Shown piece after piece: positions 1-7,331 of a DNA stretch of 11,624 nucleotides; position 1 is the first letter of the stretch; every line of letters starts with the position of its first letter. The DNA is taken from positions 1 through 11,624 of the forward strand of contig PCUH01000305.1 of NCBI GenBank assembly GCA_002770955.1, in the 5' to 3' direction. The notes beneath the pieces are model-generated. The model had not been told where the DNA came from. It was given only the letters and a program-made list of their open reading frames with translations, and searched no databases. The position numbers and the translations under genes were made by a program. Origin of the DNA: Flavobacteriales bacterium CG18_big_fil_WC_8_21_14_2_50_32_9. GTDB taxonomy: Bacteria > Bacteroidota > Bacteroidia > Flavobacteriales_E > Vicingaceae.

Positions 1-1475
1 CCTCAATTGAGTGGCAAAAATCGTTGGGGGGGTCTGAATTTGATGCTGCATATTCCATTCAACAAACCACAGATGGTGGTTATATTGTGGCTGGAGAATC
101 TTACTCAACTAATGGAGATGTAACGGGTAATCATGGTGATTATGATTATTGGGTGGTTAAACTATCTACCACGGGTGTTATCGAATGGCAAAAATCTTTA
201 GGAGGGAGTGGATATGATGTTGGCTGGAATATCCAACAAACCACAGATGGAGGATATATAGTAATTGGATATGCTAACTCAACTGATGGAGATGTAATGG
301 GTAATCATGGTGATTTTGATTACTGGGTAGTTAAACTATCAAGTACTGGATCTATCGAATGGCAAAAATCTTTAGGAGGAAGTGGAGAAGATAGGGGATA
401 TTCCATTCAACAAACCACAGACGGAGGGTATATAGTTGCTGGACAATCTGCCTCTACCAATGGAGATGTAACAGGTAATCATGGTGGAAATGATTATTGG
501 GTGGTTAAACTATCTAGCACAGGAAGTATTATTTGGCAAAAATCTTTAGGGGGTACAGGGAGTGATGTGGGGAGATCCATTCAACAAACCACAGACGGAG
601 GATATATAGTTGCTGGAACTTCTAACTCAATTGATGGAGATGTAACGGGTAATCATGGTGATTTTGATTACTGGGTAGTTAAACTATCAAGTACAGGTGC
701 TATCATTTGGCAAAAAACCTTAGGTGGCACTGGGAGTGATAACGCATATTCCATCCGACAAACCACAGATGGAGGATATGTCGTTGCTGGAACTTCTAAC
801 TCAAACGATGGAGATGTAACAGGTAATCATGGTGATTTTGATTACTGGATAGTTAAACTATCGAGTACAGGTAGTATTATTTGGCAAAAATCTTTAGGGG
901 GTAGTGGTATAGATTGGGCAACTTCCTCTCAACAAACGACAGATGGCGGATATATAGTTATTGGAGGTTCGAACTCAATCGATGGAGATATAACAGCAAG
1001 TCTTGGCATTAATGATTACTGGGTAGTTAAACTATCTAGCACAGGTAGTATCACTTGGCAAAAGTCGTTGGGGGGTTCTAGAAATGATGTTGGATGGAGT
1101 ATTCAACAAAGAACAGATGGTGGATTTATTATTGCTGGAACTTCTGACTCAAATGATGGAGATGTAACGGGTAATAATGGCAATTCTGATTACTGGGTGA
1201 TTAAATTATCTGCAAGTGTTGGTGTTAATGAAATTAATGTATTTAATGAATTTAATGTTTACCCTAGTCCAACAAGCAGCCAAATTACACTAAAAGTAAA
1301 CGCTAATTTAGTGGGTGCTGTTTACACCATTTATGATAACATGGGTAAATCGGTAATGTCTGGGAAAGTTAACACAGAACATACTGTAATTGAATTGGAT
1401 AATTTATCGAATGGTATTTATTTGTTTAGTATTGGTGAAAATGGTAAACAGACTTTTAAGGTAATTAAAAATTAA
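1..1475 (+). CDS. Secreted beta-propeller-repeat protein with T9SS type A sorting domain (5' end outside window)
   Basis: Only the 3' part of this gene is present: the frame is open from base 3, so the TTG at 24 is an internal Leu codon, not the start. The visible protein is seven 58-residue units with the pattern WQKSLGG-S-x-x-D ... IQQTTDGGYIVAG ... DGDVTGNHG-x-x-DYWVVKLSSTGSI. This resembles the SBBP-type beta-propeller repeat common in Bacteroidota surface proteins. From about base 1251 a C-terminal domain follows (NVYPSPTSS ... Y-IYDNMGKSV ... LDNLSNGIYLFSI ... KVIKN), the usual form of a type A T9SS sorting signal, so the product should cross the outer membrane through the T9SS and be released or anchored to surface lipopolysaccharide. 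Seven visible units would suit one propeller, but the true count is unknown because the start is missing. Ligand and function are unknown. The repeat and sorting-domain assignments are strong; the propeller fold is inferred from family resemblance. Confidence 0.93.
   Translation, partial: SIEWQKSLGGSEFDAAYSIQQTTDGGYIVAGESYSTNGDVTGNHGDYDYWVVKLSTTGVIEWQKSLGGSGYDVGWNIQQTTDGGYIVIGYANSTDGDVMGNHGDFDYWVVKLSSTGSIEWQKSLGGSGEDRGYSIQQTTDGGYIVAGQSASTNGDVTGNHGGNDYWVVKLSSTGSIIWQKSLGGTGSDVGRSIQQTTDGGYIVAGTSNSIDGDVTGNHGDFDYWVVKLSSTGAIIWQKTLGGTGSDNAYSIRQTTDGGYVVAGTSNSNDGDVTGNHGDFDYWIVKLSSTGSIIWQKSLGGSGIDWATSSQQTTDGGYIVIGGSNSIDGDITASLGINDYWVVKLSSTGSITWQKSLGGSRNDVGWSIQQRTDGGFIIAGTSDSNDGDVTGNNGNSDYWVIKLSASVGVNEINVFNEFNVYPSPTSSQITLKVNANLVGAVYTIYDNMGKSVMSGKVNTEHTVIELDNLSNGIYLFSIGENGKQTFKVIKN
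12..1217 (+). repeat. Tandem array of seven in-frame 174-bp coding repeats
   Basis: The TGG codon that opens each unit (WQK) lies at 12, 186, 360, 534, 708, 882 and 1056, a spacing of exactly 174 bp with no indel. Units are very similar in DNA as well as protein, for example the stretch encoding QQTTDGGYIV, while unit 6 (882-1055) has drifted in its DGDITASLGIN segment and unit 7 has QQRTDGGF. The last unit stops after about 54 residues, just before the linker to the sorting domain. The array continues upstream out of the window, since base 3 already encodes the end of a previous unit (SIE). Confidence 0.95.
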
Positions 1476-1540
1476 TTGGTCTTTGATAATCCTGTTCTAG
1501 ATAAAATTTACAATTCTAAAAGAATCTAATAATTAACGTC

Positions 1541-1561
1541 AAAGACCCGATCGAGGGCTTT
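1541..1561. terminator. Possible stem-loop terminator between converging genes
   Basis: AAAG-A-CCC pairs with GGG-CTTT around a GATCGA loop, 66 bases after the stop of the T9SS cargo gene. A longer inverted repeat, GGTCTTTGA at 1478-1486 against TCAAAGACC at 1539-1547, overlaps its left arm and could form an alternative structure. No clean U-tract follows on either strand, so a terminator role is inferred only from the structure and its position between converging genes. Confidence 0.25.
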
Positions 1562-1587
1562 AAAACCAATAACTCCTAACATTATTA

Positions 1588-1731
1588 GTGGCTGTCTATA
1601 AAGTCAAGAGGCTGAATTGTAAAGTTCAAATTCGAGGCTTTCGAAGTTTTGAAAATCAAGAGTTTACTTTTTGTAAATGACTGATTTTTAAAACGAGAAT
1701 AACGAAGAAGTTGGGCTTTACAGACAGACTC
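1588..1731. repeat. MITE-like imperfect inverted-repeat element
   Basis: The ends form an inverted repeat: the sequence beginning GTGGCTGTCTATAAAG at 1588 matches the reverse complement of the segment ending at 1731 (GAGTCTGTCTGTAAAG) at 14 of 19 positions. Inside, TTTTGAAAATCA (about 1647-1658) pairs with TGATTTTTAAAA (about 1682-1693), so much of the element can fold into one long hairpin. It has no coding capacity. It resembles short non-autonomous palindromic elements dispersed in Bacteroidota genomes, but copy number cannot be seen from one copy. It ends three bases before the stop codon of the VOC gene. Confidence 0.6.
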
Positions 1732-1734
1732 TAA

Positions 1735-2211
1735 TTAACTATTAGAATACAAAACCATTACATTACCCTCTGAGTCTTTAATTTTTGCAACATAACCCAA
1801 TCCACCATCAATAAAATTATTTGCAATTATACTGGTATGGTCATCCACTTTATTCGTTATCATTTTTTTGTCTTCTAGTATTTCTCCACCAAATAAAGGC
1901 ACATTTTTTAGTGCTGCCGTCATAAAACCCTCTACTTTAATAAATAACAATATTCCATTCCCTTTAATTAATTGGTTAGTTTCTACTAACGTGCCTTTAA
2001 AAGTCCCATCAACACCTTTAAAAAAGGCATATCCAACGTCATTAAAAACCTGATATTCAAACTCACTTTTGAAAACATTTTTATAAAAACTTGTTGCTCT
2101 TTTAATATCATTAACAGGAATTTCTAACCAACATATTCTACTTAATACATCATTATGATTACTCGATTCTTGTTTTTTAAGCTCAGATCTGTTTCTACTA
2201 AATAGCTTCAT
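1735..2211 (-). CDS. VOC (glyoxalase/bleomycin-resistance fold) family protein
   Basis: A 158-residue protein with one vicinal oxygen chelate domain. The N-terminal half has ICWLEIPVNDIKRATSFYKNVF (about 26-47), the typical first strand and helix of the family, followed by a GYAFFKG segment; the C-terminal half has the G-x-x-x-KIKDSEGN-x-M-x-L-Y-S ending (about 138-156). VOC proteins pair such beta-alpha-beta-beta-beta modules around a metal ion and include glyoxalases, dioxygenases and drug-binding proteins; the substrate cannot be told here. The usual first metal-ligand His in strand 1 is absent, with Glu30 in the WLEIPV segment a possible substitute. Residues 1-24 are a charged extension before the domain, so a later start is possible, but ATG at 2211 is the only upstream Met. 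The gene is transcribed alone and divergently from surE. Confidence 0.85.
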   Translation of the reverse strand: MKLFSRNRSELKKQESSNHNDVLSRICWLEIPVNDIKRATSFYKNVFKSEFEYQVFNDVGYAFFKGVDGTFKGTLVETNQLIKGNGILLFIKVEGFMTAALKNVPLFGGEILEDKKMITNKVDDHTSIIANNFIDGGLGYVAKIKDSEGNVMVLYSNS

Positions 2212-2339
2212 ATAAATAAAGATTTGTTTCTAAAAATTTTTCAATTGTTAAAGATAGACATAGATTCATTAAGATATTGTTAACTAAAAGTAATCTAAAA
2301 TTAATAATTTTTAATATCAATTTTAATTAATTGAATAGT

Positions 2340-2347
2340 TAATTTCG
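2340..2347 (+). promoter_or_regulatory. Weak candidate -7 box upstream of surE
   Basis: TAATTTCG matches the Bacteroidota -7 consensus TAnnTTTG at all but one fixed position and lies 19 bases before the surE ATG. No clear -33 TTG stands at the expected distance, so this is tentative. The 155 bp between the divergent VOC and surE genes (2212-2366) is very AT-rich and must hold both promoters; I see no other defined site in it. Confidence 0.2.
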
Positions 2348-2366
2348 CTATTAAAAATATCTACCC

Positions 2367-3137
2367 ATGAAAAAACCTTATATATTAGTTGTTAATGATG
2401 ATGGTATTACCGCTCCGGGAATAAAAGCCCTAATAGAAGTGAGTAAAGAATTAGGCGATGTTGTGGTAGTTGCTCCCGACAAACCTCAAAGTGGTATGGG
2501 TCATGCAATTACATTTAATTCTACCTTACATATTCAACAAATGGAAGTGGAAGGCGTTCCTGGTTATGCTTGTAGTGGCACTCCTGTAGATTGTGTAAAA
2601 TTAGCCGTTTCAACTTTATTAGCTAAAAAACCCGATTTAATTGTTTCAGGAATTAATCATGGTTCCAATTCATCTATCAATGTGATTTATTCAGGAACAA
2701 TGTCTGCCGCAGTTGAAGGAGCGTTGCAAGACATTCCATCTGTTGGTTTTTCATTACTTGACCATTCCATAGATGCTAATTTTGGTGCTGCAAAAGTGAT
2801 TACAAAAAATATCATAGGCAATTTACTTTCACATCCTTTACCAAAGGGATTTTGTTTAAATGTGAACATACCAAATGTGAATGAACAACTCATTGTTGGA
2901 ATTAAAATTTGCCGACAAGCCAAAGGAAACTGGGTGGAAGATTATGATGCTCGAAAAGACCCTATGGGAAGAACCTATTATTGGCTTACAGGAAAATTTA
3001 TTATTGATGATGATGGAACTGACACTGACGAATGGGCGTTGGCAAACAACTATGTTTCTGTAGTTCCTGTAAAACACGATATTACAGATTATGAAGTACT
3101 TAAAACAATTAAATGGCTAGCAAATGAAAAGGTATAA
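2367..3137 (+). CDS. surE: 5'/3'-nucleotidase SurE
   Basis: A 256-residue SurE, full length for the family, which dephosphorylates 5'- and 3'-nucleoside monophosphates in the cytoplasm with a divalent metal. The metal and active-site residues are all present: NDDG at 10-13 (Asp11, Asp12), Ser42 in the QSGMGHA segment and Asn97 in SGINHGSN. The YACSGTPVDCVKLA stretch (67-80) and YSGTMSAAVEGAL (108-120) are also characteristic. The start is ATG at 2367, placing ILVVNDDG at its usual distance from the N-terminus. The 3' end overlaps the next gene by 14 nt, and the run continues to mscS and lpxB, suggesting a shared transcript. SurE is often tied to stationary-phase survival, but no regulation is visible here. 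Confidence 0.97.
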   Translation: MKKPYILVVNDDGITAPGIKALIEVSKELGDVVVVAPDKPQSGMGHAITFNSTLHIQQMEVEGVPGYACSGTPVDCVKLAVSTLLAKKPDLIVSGINHGSNSSINVIYSGTMSAAVEGALQDIPSVGFSLLDHSIDANFGAAKVITKNIIGNLLSHPLPKGFCLNVNIPNVNEQLIVGIKICRQAKGNWVEDYDARKDPMGRTYYWLTGKFIIDDDGTDTDEWALANNYVSVVPVKHDITDYEVLKTIKWLANEKV

Positions 3138-3429
3138 AGGAAATTTAAAAGAACTTGATCATATTGTAATAGGCTTAATTCTAGGTTTGGTATTGCCCTA
3201 TATAGTGATGTATTTTTGGCTGCAAACCTACTCCAATCTTTCGCTTTTTGAAATCGTTAAAAATCCTTTCTTTAGTGAAATAGTAAATGTTTTAAAATCA
3301 AGTATCTTTAGCAATTTAGCACTGTTTTTTTTATTTTATTGGTTCAAAAAAGATTTTTCTGCAAGAGGTGTCATCTTTGCAACACTTATTTACGGTGCTT
3401 TTTATGTGTTTTATATTGTTTTTATTTGA
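3124..3429 (+). CDS. Small membrane protein of unknown function
   Basis: A 101-residue protein whose ATG lies inside the end of surE (14 nt overlap), which suggests translational coupling. A basic, hydrophilic N-terminus (MKRYKGNLKELD) is followed by three hydrophobic segments: about 13-33 (IVIGLILGLVLPYIVMYFW), about 58-72 (SSIFSNLALFFLFYW) and about 83-101 (VIFATLIYGAFYVFYIVFI), with a KKDFSARG loop between the last two. It is therefore predicted to be a three-helix inner-membrane protein. I do not recognise a named family. Its place between surE and lpxB suggests an envelope role, but that is only context. Confidence 0.75.
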   Translation: MKRYKGNLKELDHIVIGLILGLVLPYIVMYFWLQTYSNLSLFEIVKNPFFSEIVNVLKSSIFSNLALFFLFYWFKKDFSARGVIFATLIYGAFYVFYIVFI

Positions 3430-3446
3430 TTTAAACTCGACAAAAA

Positions 3447-4367
3447 TTGATAGAAGATTTAAAATATTGGTTTGTAGAACATCCAACCTCAACAAATATC
3501 ATTAAGTATTTAGCTTGGATTCTTTTGGTTTTCTTTCTTATTACTTGGGTAAGAAAATTGTTAAAAAAAACTCTTCCTGACGAAGGCTCTATAAAATATA
3601 AAACACAAAAAGGAATTGAAGTAATCGGGTACATTTTTGTTGTACTAATTACTATTACCTATTTTACAGGAACGATAAAGGATTTTGGACTTGCAATAGG
3701 TTTACTTACTGCGGGAATCACAATTACGTTACAAGAATTAATATTAAGTGTTGCTGGCTCTTTTTACATCTTTTTTGTTAAAGTTTATAAACCGGGAGAT
3801 AGAATTGAAATTAATGGAATTAAAGGTGATGTAATTGATATTGATAGCGTTTATACAACCATGATGGAAATTGGCGAATGGGTTTCAAGCGATAATTATA
3901 GTGGTAGAATTGTTAAATTAAGTAACGCTTTTGTTTTTAAGGGACCAGTTTATAATTACTCTAACGACTTTCCTTTTGTTTGGGATGAATTTAACCTCCC
4001 AATAAGATATGCCTCAGACATAGAATTAGCAAAATCTATCGTTATTGAAGTTGCACAGGAGATTCTTTCTGAATATGTGAGAAATTCTATTAATCAATGG
4101 AAAGCTATTGTTACTAAATACTACATAGAAGATGCACAGGTTGATCCATCATTAGCCATTACTTTAACCGATAATTGGGTTCAATTCAACTTACGATATA
4201 TTGTTAACTATAAAAAAAGACGATATACTAAAAACCTGCTAAATCAGGAAATTTTAAAAAGAATTGAAGCAACAAATGGAAAAGTAAAACTTGCTTCAGC
4301 TACTTTTGAGATAGTTAGAATTCCTTCTTTAAAAATTAATGATAAAACAAGTAACAAGAAAACATAA
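3447..4367 (+). CDS. MscS-family mechanosensitive ion channel
   Basis: A 306-residue small-conductance mechanosensitive channel homologue. Hydrophobic helices lie at about 19-35 and 56-75; the pore-lining third helix is at about 80-112 (GLAIGLLTAGITITLQELILSVAG within it), followed by the MscS beta domain (KVYKPGDRIEINGIKGDVIDID, 112-133) and the conserved SNAFVFKGPVYNYS segment (159-172), then a C-terminal alpha/beta part. Such channels open under membrane tension and release solutes in hypo-osmotic shock. The start is taken as TTG at 3447: an in-frame stop lies 15 nt upstream and the next Met is at residue 139, inside the beta domain. It begins 17 nt after the preceding gene and is probably cotranscribed with surE. 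Which MscS subtype it represents is not clear. Confidence 0.92.
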   Translation: MIEDLKYWFVEHPTSTNIIKYLAWILLVFFLITWVRKLLKKTLPDEGSIKYKTQKGIEVIGYIFVVLITITYFTGTIKDFGLAIGLLTAGITITLQELILSVAGSFYIFFVKVYKPGDRIEINGIKGDVIDIDSVYTTMMEIGEWVSSDNYSGRIVKLSNAFVFKGPVYNYSNDFPFVWDEFNLPIRYASDIELAKSIVIEVAQEILSEYVRNSINQWKAIVTKYYIEDAQVDPSLAITLTDNWVQFNLRYIVNYKKRRYTKNLLNQEILKRIEATNGKVKLASATFEIVRIPSLKINDKTSNKKT

Positions 4368-4395
4368 ACTATTAATTTTGGCTTTGTGCGTTGGA

Positions 4396-4443
4396 AGCTC
4401 CTCCCTCCCAATAGTTATCGGGATGGGGAGGTTGGGAGGGGCT
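4396..4443. repeat. GC-rich palindromic intergenic repeat between mscS and lpxB
   Basis: A GC-rich island in AT-rich DNA. AGCTCCTCCCTCCCAA on the left pairs with TTGGGAGGGGCT on the right over nine perfect pairs plus more after a small bulge. Inside, CCCAATAGTTATCGGG (4407-4422) is itself a near-perfect palindrome. No U-tract follows, so it is not a standard terminator. It resembles dispersed palindromic units of Bacteroidota genomes with a TATCGGGAT core. On the transcript it would form a strong hairpin upstream of lpxB and could change mRNA stability or partly terminate. Confidence 0.6.
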
Positions 4444-4465
4444 AATATAAACTTTAAATTAACCA

Positions 4466-5575
4466 ATGAATTACTACATCATAGCTGGAGAAGCTTCAGG
4501 AGATTTACAAGCCTCTTTACTTATCAGAGAATTAAAAAATACCGATAAGGATGCTCAATTTCGTTGTTTTGGTGGTGATTTAATGGAAGCCCAAGGTGCT
4601 GAAATTGTTAAGCATTACAAAGAGTTAGCTTTTATGGGTGTGGAAGATGTGTTGATGAACCTGAAAACCATTTTTAGGAATATCGCTTTTTGCAAAGAAG
4701 ATATTAAAGCCTACCAACCAGATGTATTAATTTTAGTCGATTACCCTGGTTTTAATATGAAGATTGCCAAATGGGCAAAAGCGAATAACATCAAAGTTTT
4801 TTACTACATCTCTCCTAAAATTTGGGCTTGGAACCAAAAACGTGTTCACCAAATTAAAAAAGTGGTTGACAAAATGTTTGTTATCCTTCCTTTTGAAGAG
4901 GATTTTTATAAAAAATTCGATTACAACGTAGATTTTGTAGGACATCCACTTATTGATTGTATTTCTGAATATCCCCACATTTCTTCAGAAAATTTCAAAA
5001 AAAAATATCAACTTTCCGACAAACCAATAATTGCTTTACTGCCTGGAAGCAGAAAACAAGAGATTGCAGCCATGCTCAATATTATGCTTTCTGTAACCAA
5101 CAACTTTCCCGATTATCAGTTTGTAATTGCAGGAGCTCCATCGCAACCCTTAAGCTTTTACAAGCAATTTGAAACCAACAACATCAACATCATAGAAAAT
5201 AAAACCTATGATTTATTGCAACATGCAACAGCTGCTTTGGTTGTTAGCGGAACTGCAACATTAGAAACAGCTCTTTTTCATGTTCCACAAGTGGTTTGCT
5301 ACAAAACTGGCAAGCTTTTTTACCATTTAGCAAAAATGGTAGTAAAAATTAAATTTATTTCACTAGTAAATTTAGTTGCCGATAAAGAAGTGGTTAAAGA
5401 ATTAATTCAAGATGAATTAACTACTGAAAATTTAACTGCTGAGCTTTCTAAAATATTAGCAGAACCCGGAAAATCCACCATGATTAATGCTTACAAAAAA
5501 ATTGAAGCTAAATTAGGTGGTAAAGGTGCTTCAAAAAGAGCTGCTGAATTAATTGTTGGATATATTCATACTTAG
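4466..5575 (+). CDS. lpxB: Lipid-A-disaccharide synthase LpxB
   Basis: A 369-residue GT19 glycosyltransferase that joins UDP-2,3-diacylglucosamine and lipid X to make the beta-1,6 disaccharide core of lipid A at the inner face of the cytoplasmic membrane. Family signatures are in order: GEASGD (8-13), FGGDLMEAQGAE (35-46), DYPGFNMKIA (92-101), YYISPKIWAWNQKRV (113-127), VGHPLID (158-164), LLPGSRKQEI (191-200) and SGTATLE (261-267), where the nucleotide-sugar site lies. Length is normal for the family and nothing is missing. ATG at 4466 puts the first strand YYIIAGEASGD right at the N-terminus, as expected. It follows mscS by 98 bp holding a palindromic repeat and is probably the last gene of the surE unit. 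Its presence shows a lipid A-containing outer membrane. Confidence 0.98.
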   Translation: MNYYIIAGEASGDLQASLLIRELKNTDKDAQFRCFGGDLMEAQGAEIVKHYKELAFMGVEDVLMNLKTIFRNIAFCKEDIKAYQPDVLILVDYPGFNMKIAKWAKANNIKVFYYISPKIWAWNQKRVHQIKKVVDKMFVILPFEEDFYKKFDYNVDFVGHPLIDCISEYPHISSENFKKKYQLSDKPIIALLPGSRKQEIAAMLNIMLSVTNNFPDYQFVIAGAPSQPLSFYKQFETNNINIIENKTYDLLQHATAALVVSGTATLETALFHVPQVVCYKTGKLFYHLAKMVVKIKFISLVNLVADKEVVKELIQDELTTENLTAELSKILAEPGKSTMINAYKKIEAKLGGKGASKRAAELIVGYIHT

Positions 5576-5660
5576 TTAATTTTCAGGAGAAAAGATACTT
5601 AGTATGAGTAATACTCGAAACCAAAATAATTCTTTTTTCCAAAATCTTATTTGGCTTCGG

Positions 5661-5668
5661 TATATTTG
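5661..5668 (+). promoter_or_regulatory. Candidate -7 box in the lpxB-MBOAT gap
   Basis: TATATTTG matches the Bacteroidota -7 consensus TAnnTTTG exactly. No TTG stands about 19-21 bases upstream (the nearest is only 8 bases away), and the leader to the MBOAT gene would be about 170 nt, so support is limited. A second, weaker box TAGATTTA at 5810-5817 lies closer to the MBOAT start but also lacks a -33 element. The rest of the 268-bp gap (5576-5843) is AT-rich with a short AGTAT/ATACT hairpin at 5601-5615. Confidence 0.25.
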
Positions 5669-5690
5669 AAAAAATAATCATTGTAAAAAT

Positions 5691-5704
5691 AGTTGCTAGC
5701 AACT
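5691..5704. promoter_or_regulatory. Perfect 14-bp palindrome AGTTGCTAGCAACT, possible operator
   Basis: The 14 bases equal their own reverse complement, with two further A-T matches outside one mismatch on each side. It lies 23 bases after the exact -7 box at 5661-5668 and 140 bases before the MBOAT gene. It could be bound by a dimeric regulator, or form a five-pair hairpin followed by TTATTT that weakly ends lpxB transcription. Neither role is proven by sequence. Confidence 0.35.
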
Positions 5705-5843
5705 TTATTTCAACCAATTTTCTTTTCTAATCATTTTCAAAGTTTTGAAGCTTCTTTATTTTCTTTATTTTTGGGCGATAAATTTTAAAAAAAATTAGGA
5801 TTGAATCGATAGATTTATTCTAAAATTTCTCTAGATTTCTCTT

Positions 5844-7325
5844 ATGTTATTTAATTCAATCACATTTATAATATTCTTACCCATTGTATTTGTCTTATAC
5901 TGGTTTGTAATTCACAAGCGACTTGATCGTCAGAATTTATTAATTCTTGTTGCAAGTTATGTTTTTTATGGTTGGTGGGATTGGCGTTTTCTTGGTCTAA
6001 TTTTTATAAGTTCATTGGCTGACTTTATTATAGGACAAAAAATAGATAACGCTACGAATTTAAAAAAGAGAAAAAATTACTTAATTTCTAGCATTATTCT
6101 TAACCTTGGTTTACTTGGTTTTTTTAAATATTACAATTTCTTTGTCGATTCCTTTATTGAGCTATTTAATGTTTTTGGAATAACACTCCAAAAAGGGACG
6201 TTAGAAATTCTTCTTCCTGTTGGAATAAGCTTCTATACCTTTCAAACACTAAGCTATTCCATCGATATTTATAAAGGAAATTTGAAAGCCACTAAAAACC
6301 CCATCGCTTTTTTTGCTTTTGTTTCTTTTTTTCCTCAACTAGTTGCTGGTCCCATTGAACGGGCAAAAGATTTATTACCTCAATTTCTCACAAAAAGACA
6401 ATTTAGTTATGATTTCGCCATTTCAGGGCTTCGTTTAATTTTGTGGGGATTGTTTAAAAAAGTAGTGATTGCCGATAATTTAGCTAAATATGTAGATATC
6501 GTTTTTAGCTCACCAGAAGATTATTATGGTATTTCTGTAATAATTGCTACTGTATGTTTTACTTTTCAAATCTATTGCGATTTTTCAGGATATTCAGACA
6601 TTGCTATTGGTGTATCAAAACTATTTGGTTTTAAACTTATGACCAATTTCAGAACGCCTTTATTTTCAAGCTCAATAAAAGAATTATGGGGAAGGTGGCA
6701 CATTTCTCTTTCCTCTTGGTTTAGAGATTATCTTTACATTCCTTTGGGTGGAAACAAAGTTGGAAAGTGGCGATGGTCTTTCAATATTTTTCTCACTTTT
6801 TTAATTAGCGGACTTTGGCATGGTGCAAATTGGACCTTTGTTATATGGGGGTCATTAAATGGAATTTATCTTATTGTAGAATCATTTACTCAAAAACAAA
6901 GAAATCAATTGTATCAATTTATTAAACTTACCCATTTTCCAAGCCTGTTAAAAGTCATTCAAATAGTTATCACATTTTGTTTATTCGCCTTTTCATTTAT
7001 GATTTTTAGAGCTGAAACCACAAAAGATGCTTTCTTACTTATAAATCATTTACCTCAAAAACTTTTTACTCAACTTTCTAGTCTTGAAGGTTTTTTAGTC
7101 CCTTTTCAATCTATATTTTCATCAACCAAAGAATTCAGTTATCTTTTTTCCTCATTTGTACTATTTTTTGTAATCGATATTTTTATCAGGAAAAATGGGA
7201 TTGATTACACCTTAAAAAACATTTCACCATTTTTTAGACTTCTAATTTATTATTTCATAATTGGTTGGCTGCTCTTTTTTGGTGCCTTTGGCGAACCACA
7301 AGAATTCATCTATTTCCAATTTTAA
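5844..7325 (+). CDS. MBOAT family O-acyltransferase (AlgI/DltB-like)
   Basis: A 493-residue polytopic membrane protein with about ten or more hydrophobic helices. It starts with the typical MLFNSITFIIFLPIVF and SYVFYGWWDWRFLGLI (38-53). Diagnostic motifs are LVAGPIERAKDLLPQ (166-180), CDFSGYSDIAIG (245-256), LWGRWHISLSSWFRDYLYIPLGG (281-303) and ISGLWHGANW (321-330), with the invariant catalytic His326 in the last and His286 in the previous one. AlgI-type MBOAT proteins take acyl groups from cytoplasmic donors and pass them through the membrane to an extracytoplasmic partner that modifies a polysaccharide. The next gene, six bases downstream, encodes an SGNH-type protein that fits that partner. 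The acceptor is unknown; no alginate genes are visible, so I give no alg symbol. Confidence 0.95.
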   Translation: MLFNSITFIIFLPIVFVLYWFVIHKRLDRQNLLILVASYVFYGWWDWRFLGLIFISSLADFIIGQKIDNATNLKKRKNYLISSIILNLGLLGFFKYYNFFVDSFIELFNVFGITLQKGTLEILLPVGISFYTFQTLSYSIDIYKGNLKATKNPIAFFAFVSFFPQLVAGPIERAKDLLPQFLTKRQFSYDFAISGLRLILWGLFKKVVIADNLAKYVDIVFSSPEDYYGISVIIATVCFTFQIYCDFSGYSDIAIGVSKLFGFKLMTNFRTPLFSSSIKELWGRWHISLSSWFRDYLYIPLGGNKVGKWRWSFNIFLTFLISGLWHGANWTFVIWGSLNGIYLIVESFTQKQRNQLYQFIKLTHFPSLLKVIQIVITFCLFAFSFMIFRAETTKDAFLLINHLPQKLFTQLSSLEGFLVPFQSIFSSTKEFSYLFSSFVLFFVIDIFIRKNGIDYTLKNISPFFRLLIYYFIIGWLLFFGAFGEPQEFIYFQF

Positions 7326-7331
7326 TAAACT

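Noticed and set aside
12..1217. CRISPR-like or satellite DNA array
   Set aside because: The repeats are 174 bp, adjacent and in frame within a protein; there are no spacers.
24..1475. TTG at 24 as the start of the repeat protein
   Set aside because: The frame is open back to base 3 and encodes the end of an earlier repeat unit, so the gene begins outside the window.
2687..3077. Minus-strand open frames inside surE
   Set aside because: They lie opposite a well-conserved SurE and show no domain or start context; they are shadows.
4396..4443. Classical Rho-independent terminator
   Set aside because: The hairpin is strong but is followed by AATATAAAC with no U-tract.
4339..4548. Open frame spanning the mscS-lpxB junction
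   Set aside because: It overlaps both genes in another frame and translates the GC-rich palindrome; it has no recognisable protein features.
5576..5843. Small gene or RNA in the lpxB-MBOAT gap
   Set aside because: No plausible open frame with coding character and no tRNA-like or riboswitch-like structure was seen; only short dyads and candidate promoter boxes.
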